DNA of 64,000 nt. Source: Burkholderia pyrrocinia (GTDB taxonomy: Bacteria; Pseudomonadota; Gammaproteobacteria; Burkholderiales; Burkholderiaceae). The DNA lies in assembly GCF_003330765.1 (NCBI RefSeq), contig NZ_CP024903.1, positions 2,480,001-2,544,000 on the forward strand, written 5' to 3'. A model generated the notes under the pieces. It was not told the DNA's origin and searched no databases. It saw nothing but the letters and a program-made list of their open reading frames with translations. Below, in pieces: positions 1 through 7,198 of this stretch (positions are counted from its first letter, which is position 1; every line of letters begins with the position of its first letter). A program made the translations under genes and the position numbers.

Positions 1-288
1 GGCATGACGTGGACGCAGCAGCTGCGCTATGTGGTCTGGCCGCAAGCATGGAAAATCGCACTGCCGCCGACCGTCGGCTTTCTCGTGCAGGCGGTAAAGA
101 GCACCGCGCTCACGTCGATCATCGGGCTGACCGAACTCACCAAGACCGGCAACATCATCACCAACGCGGTGTTCAAGCCGTTTCCGATCTACGCGATGGT
201 CGCACTGCTCTACTTCGCGATGTGTTTCCCGTTGACGTGGTACGCACGCGCGCTCGAGCGACGCTATCGCGTCGCGAAGGCGCGCTGA
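1..288 (+). CDS. gltK: Amino acid ABC transporter permease, C-terminal part (5' end outside window)
   Basis: This is the last ~95 residues of an inner-membrane permease of the His/Glu/Gln ABC family. The reading frame is open to the left edge, so the gene starts upstream. The visible part carries the family's cytoplasmic coupling segment ([19 protein letters not shown]) followed by a membrane stretch ending in the usual charged tail. The next gene, 40 bases downstream, is the matching ATPase, which supports a glutamate/aspartate-type importer. The exact substrate cannot be read from this fragment. Confidence 0.85.
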   Translation, partial: GMTWTQQLRYVVWPQAWKIALPPTVGFLVQAVKSTALTSIIGLTELTKTGNIITNAVFKPFPIYAMVALLYFAMCFPLTWYARALERRYRVAKAR

Positions 289-328
289 ACCGGCGCCGCG
301 TGCACCTCATTACGATTCAGGTACCGAC

Positions 329-1054
329 ATGATTTCCATCAGTAACGTTTCGAAGTGGTACGGCCAGTTCAAGGTCCTTGCCGATTGCACGACCGAGGTC
401 AAGAAAGGCGAAGTGGTCGTCGTGTGCGGCCCGTCGGGCTCGGGCAAGTCGACGCTGATCAAGACCGTGAACGGCCTCGAGCCGTTCCAGCAGGGCGAGA
501 TCCTCGTGAACGGCCAGTCGGTCGGCGACAAGAAGACGAACCTGTCGAAGCTGCGCTCGAAGGTCGGGATGGTGTTCCAGCATTTCGAGCTGTTCCCGCA
601 CCTGTCGATCACCGAGAACCTGACGCTCGCGCAAATCAAGGTGCTCGGCCGCGGCAAGGACGAGGCGAACGAGAAGGGCATGAAGCTGCTCGATCGCGTC
701 GGCCTGAAGGCGCATGCGCACAAGTTCCCGGGCCAGTTGTCGGGCGGCCAGCAGCAGCGTGTCGCGATCGCGCGCGCGCTGTCGATGGACCCGATCGCGA
801 TGCTGTTCGACGAACCGACCTCCGCGCTCGATCCCGAGATGATCAACGAAGTGCTCGACGTGATGGTCCAGCTCGCGCAGGAAGGGATGACGATGATGGT
901 CGTCACGCACGAGATGGGCTTCGCGAAGAAGGTCGCTCATCGCGTGATCTTCATGGATCAGGGCGCGATCGTCGAGGACGACCGCAAGGACGATTTCTTC
1001 TCGAATCCGAAGTCGGATCGCGCGAAGGACTTCCTCGCGAAGATCCTGCACTGA
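329..1054 (+). CDS. gltL: Glutamate/aspartate-type ABC transporter ATP-binding protein
   Basis: A 241-residue cytoplasmic ATPase that powers a polar amino acid importer with the permease encoded just upstream. It shows Walker A (GPSGSGKST, residues ~34-42), the Q-loop region ([13 protein letters not shown]), the signature [15 protein letters not shown], Walker B ([15 protein letters not shown]) and the switch His (VVTHEMGF). Length is normal for the GltL/GlnQ family. It is the last gene of an operon entering from the left. Family assignment is firm; the Glu/Asp preference is an inference from overall similarity to GltL. Confidence 0.9.
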   Translation: MISISNVSKWYGQFKVLADCTTEVKKGEVVVVCGPSGSGKSTLIKTVNGLEPFQQGEILVNGQSVGDKKTNLSKLRSKVGMVFQHFELFPHLSITENLTLAQIKVLGRGKDEANEKGMKLLDRVGLKAHAHKFPGQLSGGQQQRVAIARALSMDPIAMLFDEPTSALDPEMINEVLDVMVQLAQEGMTMMVVTHEMGFAKKVAHRVIFMDQGAIVEDDRKDDFFSNPKSDRAKDFLAKILH

Positions 1055-1131
1055 GCGGCGGTCATGCACGCGCCCTGCCCGACGTGCCGCACCCGGCATT
1101 CCCGATCGCCCGTTCCACGCCGGCCTTCCCG

Positions 1132-2028
1132 ATGAAACGACTTCCTTCCTTCAACGCACTGCAGATCTTCGACATCGTCGCCCACCATGGCAGCTTCACG
1201 CGCGCCGCCGAGCACCTGTGCCTGACCCAGGGCGCCGTGAGCCGGCAAATCCTCGCGCTCGAGAGCTTCTACCAGTTTCCGCTGTTCAAGCGCACGCCGA
1301 AAGGCCTGACGCTGACGGCGGAAGGCGAACTGCTGTTGCCGACGGTGCGCGAAAGCTTCGCGCGCATCGAAGAAGTATCGATGCGCCTGTCGCGCCGGCG
1401 CACCGAACTCGCGCTGAAAGTGCCCACCTGCCTGATGCAGTGGATGCTGCCCCGGATCATGCGATTCCAGACCGAGCACCCCGAACTCCAGGTGCAGATC
1501 ACGACGACCTGGGGCCATCATGTCGATTTCCGGATGGAGCCGTTCGACGCCGCGGTGATCTACGCTCCCGGCGCCGGTCCCGACATGCATGCGATCCCGC
1601 TGTTCGAAGAGCGGCTCACGCCCGTGTGTGCGCCGGGTTTGCTGGACCGGCAGCCGCTCGCGAACCTCGACGATCTGGCCGACCACACGCTGCTGCATCC
1701 GACCCGCGATCATCAGGACTGGAAACGCTGGCTCGCACATGCCGGTGCGCCGCACATCGACTCCACGCGCGGGCTGAGCTTCGAGACGCTCGACCTCGCG
1801 ACGCATGCGGCGATCGACGGCTACGGCATCGCGATCGGCGACCGGACGCTCGTCGACGAAAGCATGGCGGCGCACCGGCTCGTGACGCCGTTCGACGTGT
1901 CGCTGCCGACGGGGATGGGCTATTACTTCGTGTATCCGAGCGGGGGCGAACAGCAGCAGAAGATCCGGCTGTTCGGCGACTGGATCGCGGACGAACGCGA
2001 GCACGCGACGCGCATCGCGCCGGGCTGA
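1132..2028 (+). CDS. LysR-family transcriptional regulator, GcvA-like
   Basis: A 298-residue LysR regulator. The winged HTH lies at residues ~6-65 (ALQIFDIVAHHGSFTRAAEH, then LCLTQGAVSRQI) and a substrate-binding domain fills the rest. The reading frame runs far upstream inside the ATPase gene in another frame, so I place the start at the ATG of MKRLPSFNALQ, where the family N-terminus begins. It lies 77 bases after gltL in the same direction and may be co-transcribed or have its own promoter. The GcvA-like subgroup (KRLPSFNALQIFD opening) often controls amino acid or stress genes; no target is evident here. Confidence 0.85.
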   Translation: MKRLPSFNALQIFDIVAHHGSFTRAAEHLCLTQGAVSRQILALESFYQFPLFKRTPKGLTLTAEGELLLPTVRESFARIEEVSMRLSRRRTELALKVPTCLMQWMLPRIMRFQTEHPELQVQITTTWGHHVDFRMEPFDAAVIYAPGAGPDMHAIPLFEERLTPVCAPGLLDRQPLANLDDLADHTLLHPTRDHQDWKRWLAHAGAPHIDSTRGLSFETLDLATHAAIDGYGIAIGDRTLVDESMAAHRLVTPFDVSLPTGMGYYFVYPSGGEQQQKIRLFGDWIADEREHATRIAPG

Positions 2029-2139
2029 GGCGCGACAACGGCCGATCGCACAGCTGGCGTCGGCGAAAGCAGCGGTCGTATGGATGGCGAGACCGCCCCT
2101 GAAACCGCGGATCGCCAGGATGCCGGCCCCGCGTCGCGC

Positions 2140-2796
2140 TTACCCCGCCTCCCGCAACGTCCCCAGCAACACCTTCCTGCAACTCGCGACCATCTGCGCT
2201 TCCGGATCGCGATAGTCGGTGAGCAGCCACGCCGCGCCGACGTTCGTCATCGCGCCGACGAGCGCGAGCCCGATCAACCGCTGCTCGGTGCGCTCCGCGG
2301 GCGTCGCCGCTTCGTGCGACGCACCGATCGCCATGATCAGCTTGCCGAAGTCGATCAGCATGCGCTGGTACGTCATGTCGGTATCCGCGCTCACGCCCAT
2401 CACCTCGAGCAGCAGCACGCGCGCCGCGCACGGGTCGCGCAGGAACGCGAAGAACGCGGCGAGCCCCGCGTCGACGCGCTCGTGCAGATCGCCGCCGCGC
2501 GCGGCGACCGCCTGCGCAACCGCGTCATGCAACTGCTGCGCGTGATGCAGGTAGGTGCAGCGCAGCAAATCCTCGGTGCTGTCGAACGCCGCATAGAAAT
2601 AGCGATCGTTCAGCTTCGCTTCCTGGCAAATCGACCGTACGGTCGCCTTGCGGAACCCGACCGTGCCGAACACGCGCGTCGCCGCGCGGATCAGCGCATC
2701 GCGCCGCTCGGCGGCACGCACCTCGGGCGCCACGCCGCCATACGACCGGCCCCGTTTTTCCGTTTCGAGTGCTTTCTCCATTCCGCTATTTGACAT
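2140..2796 (-). CDS. TetR-family transcriptional regulator
   Basis: A 218-residue repressor-type protein. The N-terminal HTH is seen at residues ~30-80 (LIRAATRVFGTVGFRKATV, then SICQEAKLNDRYFYAAF), followed by an all-helical ligand domain with no recognisable motif. It is transcribed away from the SDR/monooxygenase/hydrolase operon, separated by 88 bases that hold a promoter and an inverted repeat. By analogy with TetR regulators next to flavin monooxygenases (EthR next to EthA, as a known precedent), it probably represses that operon. The ligand is unknown. Confidence 0.85.
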   Translation of the reverse strand: MSNSGMEKALETEKRGRSYGGVAPEVRAAERRDALIRAATRVFGTVGFRKATVRSICQEAKLNDRYFYAAFDSTEDLLRCTYLHHAQQLHDAVAQAVAARGGDLHERVDAGLAAFFAFLRDPCAARVLLLEVMGVSADTDMTYQRMLIDFGKLIMAIGASHEAATPAERTEQRLIGLALVGAMTNVGAAWLLTDYRDPEAQMVASCRKVLLGTLREAG

Positions 2797-2818
2797 CAGG
2801 ACACCCGAAAACTAAAGT
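2790..2818 (+). promoter_or_regulatory. Sigma-70 promoter of the SDR-BVMO-hydrolase operon
   Basis: A perfect -35 TTGACA (2790-2795), a 17-base spacer and -10 TAAAGT (2813-2818, 4 of 6 matches) point toward the SDR gene at 2885. The -35 overlaps the start codon of the divergent tetR gene. The predicted start of transcription is near 2825. Confidence 0.6.
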
Positions 2819-2836
2819 GGTGACGACCAACACCAC
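2817..2836. promoter_or_regulatory. Probable TetR operator overlapping the promoter
   Basis: Inverted repeat GTGGTG-8 bases-CACCAC with perfect 6-base arms. It overlaps the end of the -10 box and the expected transcription start, so a bound repressor would block the SDR-BVMO operon. It lies about 20 bases outside the tetR start codon, so autoregulation is also possible. Confidence 0.55.
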
Positions 2837-2884
2837 AATAGACACGCCGCCGGTGCAGCACAAGCGGAACGGGAGGAGCAACAG

Positions 2885-3811
2885 ATGAAGGGGTTTTCCG
2901 GCAAGGTCGCTGCGATCACGGGCGCCGGTTCGGGCATGGGCCGCAGCCTCGCGGTCGAGCTCGCGCGGCGCGGCTGCGAGGTCGCGCTCGCCGACGTCAA
3001 CGATGCCGGCCTCGCCGGCACGGCGGCCGCCTGCGCGCAGCACGGCGTGCGCGTGAGCACGCGGCGGCTCGACGTCGCCGACCGCGACGCGGTGTTCGCG
3101 TGGGCTGACTTCGTCCGCGCCGAACACGGCAAGGTCAACCTGGTCTTCAACAACGCGGGCGTGTCGCTGGCCGCCAGCGCCGAGACCGCGCGCATCGCCG
3201 ATCTCGAATGGATCGTCGGCATCAACTTCTGGGGCGTCGTGCATGGCACGCAGGCGTTCCTGCCGCATCTGCGCGCGTCGGGCGACGGGCACGTCGTCAA
3301 CACGTCGAGCCTGTTCGGCCTGGTCGCGATGCCGACGCAAAGCGCCTATAACGCAACCAAGTTCGCGGTGCGCGGCTTCACCGAGGCGCTGCGGATGGAA
3401 CTCGAACTCGACGGCGCGCCGGTGAGCGCGACCTGCGTGCATCCGGGCGGCGTCGCGACGAACATCGTCGACGCGGGCCGCGTCGATACCAGCATCCACG
3501 CGCTCACCGGCCAGGACGAAGCGACCCATCGCCGGCAGGCGAACCGACTGATCAACGCGACGACGGCCGACGAGGCCGCGCGGCAGATCCTCGCGGGCGT
3601 CGAGCGCAATGCGCGCCGCGTGCTCGTCGGCGCCGACGCGCGCCGGCTCGACCGGATCGCGCGCCTGCTCGGCGCCGGTTACCAGTGGCTGATGCTGCGC
3701 CACGTGCGCCGCGCCCGCGCGCGCAACCTCCGCCCGAAGGAAGCCTCCGTGGGAGAACGCACCCACGCCCCGGGCGCGCTCCCGACCACGCCGACCAAGG
3801 ACCCCGCATGA
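2885..3811 (+). CDS. Short-chain dehydrogenase/reductase
   Basis: A 308-residue NAD(P)-dependent oxidoreductase of the classical SDR family. It has the cofactor motif TGAGSGMG (residues ~11-18), NNAG (~97-100), a catalytic Ser in NTSSLFG and the Tyr-x3-Lys pair (YNATK). The C-terminal ~40 residues extend past the usual SDR core and are basic. A strong ribosome site (GGGAGGAG) precedes the ATG. The stop codon overlaps the start of the monooxygenase gene (ATGA), indicating translational coupling. It may oxidise an alcohol or reduce a ketone handled by the monooxygenase. Confidence 0.85.
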   Translation: MKGFSGKVAAITGAGSGMGRSLAVELARRGCEVALADVNDAGLAGTAAACAQHGVRVSTRRLDVADRDAVFAWADFVRAEHGKVNLVFNNAGVSLAASAETARIADLEWIVGINFWGVVHGTQAFLPHLRASGDGHVVNTSSLFGLVAMPTQSAYNATKFAVRGFTEALRMELELDGAPVSATCVHPGGVATNIVDAGRVDTSIHALTGQDEATHRRQANRLINATTADEAARQILAGVERNARRVLVGADARRLDRIARLLGAGYQWLMLRHVRRARARNLRPKEASVGERTHAPGALPTTPTKDPA

Positions 3812-5391
3812 CCTCGACGACGACCGACCGGCGCGACGCGCCGCCCGCCCCCGGCGCCCGCCGCGACCGTGGTGACGGCAGCGACCTCGACGTGCTGATC
3901 GTCGGCGCGGGCCTGTCCGGCATCGGCGCCGCGTATCACCTGAAGCGGCGCTGCCCGCATGCGAGCGTCGCGATCGTCGAGGCGCGCGACGCGATCGGCG
4001 GCACCTGGGACCTGTTCCGCTATCCGGGCGTCCGTTCGGATTCCGACATGTTCACGCTCGGCTACAGCTTCCGCCCGTGGCACAGCGACAAGGCGATCTC
4101 GGACGGCCAGACGATCCTCGACTACATCCGCGACACCGCGCGCACCTATGGGATCGACAAGACGATCCGCTACGGCCAGAAGGTCGTCGCGGCCGACTGG
4201 GACTCGAACGGCGCACGCTGGACGGTCCGCATCGCGCGCACGCAGGACGGCGCGACCGACACGCTCGTATACACCTGCCGCTTCCTCTTCATGTGCAGCG
4301 GCTACTACGACTACGACGCCGGCTACCGGCCCGACTGGCCCGGCATGGACACGTTCGAGGGCAACCTCGTGCATCCGCAGCACTGGCCGAAGGATCTGTC
4401 GTACGCGAACCGGCGCGTCGTCGTGATCGGCAGCGGCGCGACGGCCGTCACGCTCGTGCCGTCGATGGCGGCCGACGCGCAGCACGTGACGATGCTGCAG
4501 CGCTCGCCGACCTACATCGTGTCGCTGCCCGCGCGCGACAAGATCGCAAACGCGTTGCGCGGCGTGCTGCCGTCGCGGCTCGCGCACCGGCTCGTGCGCG
4601 TGAAGAACGTGCTGCTGACGATGTACCTGTACAACGTGTCGCGCCGCAAGCCCGACCGAACCAAGCAGTTCATCATCCGCGCGGCCGGCAAGCAGCTCGG
4701 CCCCGACTTCGACGTCGCGAAGCACCTGACGCCGCGCTACATGCCGTGGGACCAGCGCGTGTGCCTCGTGCCGAACGGCGACCTGTTCAAGTCGATCCGC
4801 GCGGGCCGCGCGTCGATCGTCACCGACGAGATCGAGCGCTTCACGCCGACCGGCCTCAGGCTGAAGAGCGGCCAGCAGCTCGACGCGGACGTGATCGTCA
4901 CCGCGACCGGGCTCAAGGTGAAGATGCTCGGCGGCGCACGCGTCACGGTCGACGGCCGCGCGGTCGAGCTGCCGGACACCGTGTCGTACAAGGGGATGAT
5001 GTACAGCGACGTGCCGAACCTTGCATCGTCGTTCGGCTACACGAACGCGTCGTGGACGCTGAAGGCCGAGCTGATCGCGCGCTACGTGTGCCGGCTGCTC
5101 AACCACATGCGCGCGAACGGCTATGACACGTGCGTGCCGCGGCTCGGGGCCGGCGATCTCGGCGACGTGCCGGCCGTCAACCTGAGCTCGGGCTACATCC
5201 AGCGCGCGGCCGGCATCCTGCCCAAGCAGGGCCACCGCAAGCCGTGGAAATTCCACCAGAACTACGTGCTCGATCTCGCATCGCTGAAGTTCGGCGCGCT
5301 CGCCGATTCGGCGATGCATTTCGAACGCCGCGCGAAAGCCGGCCCGGCCGCCACGACGCCGGTTGCCGAACCCGCACTCGAAACCCGCTGA
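3808..5391 (+). CDS. FAD-containing Baeyer-Villiger-type monooxygenase (EthA-like)
   Basis: A ~527-residue class B flavoprotein monooxygenase inserting one oxygen atom into ketones or sulfur compounds using NADPH and O2. It shows the FAD fingerprint GAGLSGIGAAYHL (residues ~33-45), GGTWDLFRYPGVRSDSDM and an NADPH-binding GSGATAV. It has a full match to the Baeyer-Villiger fingerprint FxGxxxHxxxWP (FEGNLVHPQHWP). I chose the ATG overlapping the SDR stop because an upstream in-frame extension lies wholly inside that gene. SDR plus BVMO plus hydrolase makes an alcohol-ketone-ester-acid pathway plausible. Confidence 0.9.
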   Translation: MTSTTTDRRDAPPAPGARRDRGDGSDLDVLIVGAGLSGIGAAYHLKRRCPHASVAIVEARDAIGGTWDLFRYPGVRSDSDMFTLGYSFRPWHSDKAISDGQTILDYIRDTARTYGIDKTIRYGQKVVAADWDSNGARWTVRIARTQDGATDTLVYTCRFLFMCSGYYDYDAGYRPDWPGMDTFEGNLVHPQHWPKDLSYANRRVVVIGSGATAVTLVPSMAADAQHVTMLQRSPTYIVSLPARDKIANALRGVLPSRLAHRLVRVKNVLLTMYLYNVSRRKPDRTKQFIIRAAGKQLGPDFDVAKHLTPRYMPWDQRVCLVPNGDLFKSIRAGRASIVTDEIERFTPTGLRLKSGQQLDADVIVTATGLKVKMLGGARVTVDGRAVELPDTVSYKGMMYSDVPNLASSFGYTNASWTLKAELIARYVCRLLNHMRANGYDTCVPRLGAGDLGDVPAVNLSSGYIQRAAGILPKQGHRKPWKFHQNYVLDLASLKFGALADSAMHFERRAKAGPAATTPVAEPALETR

Positions 5392-5398
5392 GGCCGAC

Positions 5399-6385
5399 AT
5401 GACCCATACGCTCCATCTGATCCAGAACGTGCTGCTCGGCGTCGTCGCGGCGCTCGCCGCGCTCGCGCTGTTTTCCGGTTACGTGGCCAGCCGCGTGACG
5501 CGCGCGTTTCCGCCCGAAGGCCGCTTCGTCGACATCGGCGGCGACCGCATCCACTACGTGGAATACGGCAACGGCCCGCCGATCGTGTTCGTCCACGGGC
5601 TCGCGGGGCAACTGCGCAACTTCGCGTACCTGCCGCTTGCGCGGCTTGCGCAGCAGCATCGCGTGATCCTCGTCGACCGGCCCGGCGCCGGCCGCTCGAT
5701 CCGCGGCGCGGGCTCGCAGGCGAACGTGTTCGCACAGGCCCGCACGGTCGCCGCGTTCATCGATGCGCTGCGGCTCGACAAGCCCGTGCTGGTCGGCCAC
5801 TCGCTCGGCGGCGCGATCGCGCTCGCGGTCGGCCTCAACCATCCGGACCGCGTGAGCCGGCTCGCGCTGATCGCGCCGCTGTCGCACCAGCAGTCCGAGC
5901 CGCCGGCGCCGTTCAAGCCGCTGATGCTGCCGTCGCCGCTCGTGCGCCGCTTCGTGTCGTGGACCTTCGCGATTCCGCTGACGATCCTGACAGGCCGCAA
6001 GGCCGTGCGCCAGGTGTTCGCGCCGGAAGACGTGCCGCGCGACTTCCCCACCAAGGGCGGCGGGCTGCTCGGGATGCGGCCGCATGTGTTCTACGCGACG
6101 GCAACCGACCTGCTGTCCGCACCCGTCGACCTGCCCGCGATGGAGCGCCGCTACGCGGACCTCGCGCTGCCGGTCGACGTGCTGTACGGCCGCGCCGATC
6201 CGATCCTGAACTGGCGCGAGCACGGCGACGCGCTCGCGAAGAAATCGGCGCGCGTGCGGCTGAAGGTCGTCGAGGGCGGGCACATGCTGCCGGTCACGAT
6301 TCCGGATGCGGCGGCCGACTGGCTGCTCGAAGTCGCTGCCGCGCCGGCCGATGCCGCCACGCAGACGGCGCGCGTCGAGCACTGA
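5399..6385 (+). CDS. Alpha/beta hydrolase, membrane-anchored
   Basis: A 328-residue alpha/beta-fold hydrolase with an N-terminal hydrophobic segment (~residues 8-28) that probably anchors it in the inner membrane. It shows the oxyanion HGLAGQ, the nucleophile elbow GHSLGG, a likely acid residue in RADPILNW and a catalytic His in GGHMLPV. The start is the ATG eight bases after the monooxygenase stop; a longer in-frame TTG start lies within that gene and is unlikely. It would fit as the esterase cleaving an ester or lactone made by the monooxygenase; that link is inferred from operon position. Confidence 0.85.
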   Translation: MTHTLHLIQNVLLGVVAALAALALFSGYVASRVTRAFPPEGRFVDIGGDRIHYVEYGNGPPIVFVHGLAGQLRNFAYLPLARLAQQHRVILVDRPGAGRSIRGAGSQANVFAQARTVAAFIDALRLDKPVLVGHSLGGAIALAVGLNHPDRVSRLALIAPLSHQQSEPPAPFKPLMLPSPLVRRFVSWTFAIPLTILTGRKAVRQVFAPEDVPRDFPTKGGGLLGMRPHVFYATATDLLSAPVDLPAMERRYADLALPVDVLYGRADPILNWREHGDALAKKSARVRLKVVEGGHMLPVTIPDAAADWLLEVAAAPADAATQTARVEH

Positions 6386-6439
6386 GCCGCCGCGAAGCGG
6401 CGCCTGATCCCGTGCCGTGCAGCCGGCGCGGCGGCGGAA

Positions 6440-6838
6440 TCAGGCTTCGTCGTCGGGCACCGACAGCCCGAGATCCTCGATCACCTCGCGGGCGCTGCGG
6501 AAGGCCTCGACCGCGGCCGGCGCGCCCGCGTACAACGCACTGTGCAGCAACACCTCGCGGATCTCGACGAGGCTCGCGCCGTTGTTGAGCGCGCCGCGAA
6601 TGTGCCCCTTCAGTTCCGTGCCGCGGCCGAGCGCCGCCAGCATCGCGCACGTGCACAGGCTGCGCGTCTTCAGGTCGATCCCGCCCCGCTGCCACGTGCT
6701 GCCCCACGCGTGTTCGTTCAGCCAGTTCTGCAACGGACGCGAGAATCCGTCGAGGTCGCGCATCGCGCGCTCGACGAACGCCTCGCCCATCACGTCGATC
6801 CGCCGCGCCTTGCCGTATTCCCTGTCCTGTTCGCTCAT
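6440..6838 (-). CDS. Carboxymuconolactone decarboxylase family protein
   Basis: A 132-residue all-helical protein of the CMD/AhpD superfamily. The core stretch (LAALGRGTELKGHIRGALN, ~residues 67-85, then EIREVLLHSALYAGAPAA) resembles PcaC-type 4-carboxymuconolactone decarboxylases, not the CxxC-bearing AhpD type. A CTC triplet is present, but the redox motif is not convincing. No other beta-ketoadipate gene is nearby, so the true substrate is uncertain. It converges on the hydrolase gene, with 54 bases between them. Confidence 0.8.
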   Translation of the reverse strand: MSEQDREYGKARRIDVMGEAFVERAMRDLDGFSRPLQNWLNEHAWGSTWQRGGIDLKTRSLCTCAMLAALGRGTELKGHIRGALNNGASLVEIREVLLHSALYAGAPAAVEAFRSAREVIEDLGLSVPDDEA

Positions 6839-7145
6839 GTCAGTGTCCTGTATGGAGTCGTGGCCGCTTCGGCGTTGCCGGCAGCCGGGAGATTTCGCGC
6901 CATGTTTACGGGGCCGGCGCGTTTCGTCAAAGACGCGGCGCTCGGTTCGAGGCCGCCCGCGTAACGCGATGTCGAACGCTACGTAACATCGCGCCGCGCG
7001 TTACGGCTGCTCACGGGAACATCGCAACCGCCGCGCCGCCGCACCGTGCGTGCCCGTCGCGCGAAACCGCCGGTACTCCGTTTAAATCGCGTTGATATTC
7101 CCGATTCCCGCAACAAAACGCGACACCGTTTCGCGCAATCTGACA
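6839..7145. other. Intergenic region upstream of the collagen-like lipoprotein gene
   Basis: About 300 bases without a gene between two divergent genes. The left half is GC-rich and unremarkable. The right part (7080-7125) is unusually AT-rich for this genome and contains TTGATA and AAACAAAA-like tracts. That is the expected place for activator or IHF binding upstream of a sigma-54 promoter, but I see no exact IHF consensus. Confidence 0.4.
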
Positions 7146-7161
7146 TGGCGCGGAATTTGCA
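7146..7161 (+). promoter_or_regulatory. Sigma-54 (-24/-12) promoter
   Basis: TGGCGCGGAATTTGCA matches the RpoN consensus TGGCACG-N4-TTGCW at nearly all conserved positions. The GG and GC dinucleotides are separated by exactly 10 bases. Transcription would begin near 7173, leaving a leader of about 26 bases before the ATG at 7199. It implies that the lipoprotein gene needs an enhancer-binding activator. Confidence 0.65.
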
Positions 7162-7198
7162 GTGGAGGCTGGGACACACTTCCAATGTCGAGGCCAAC

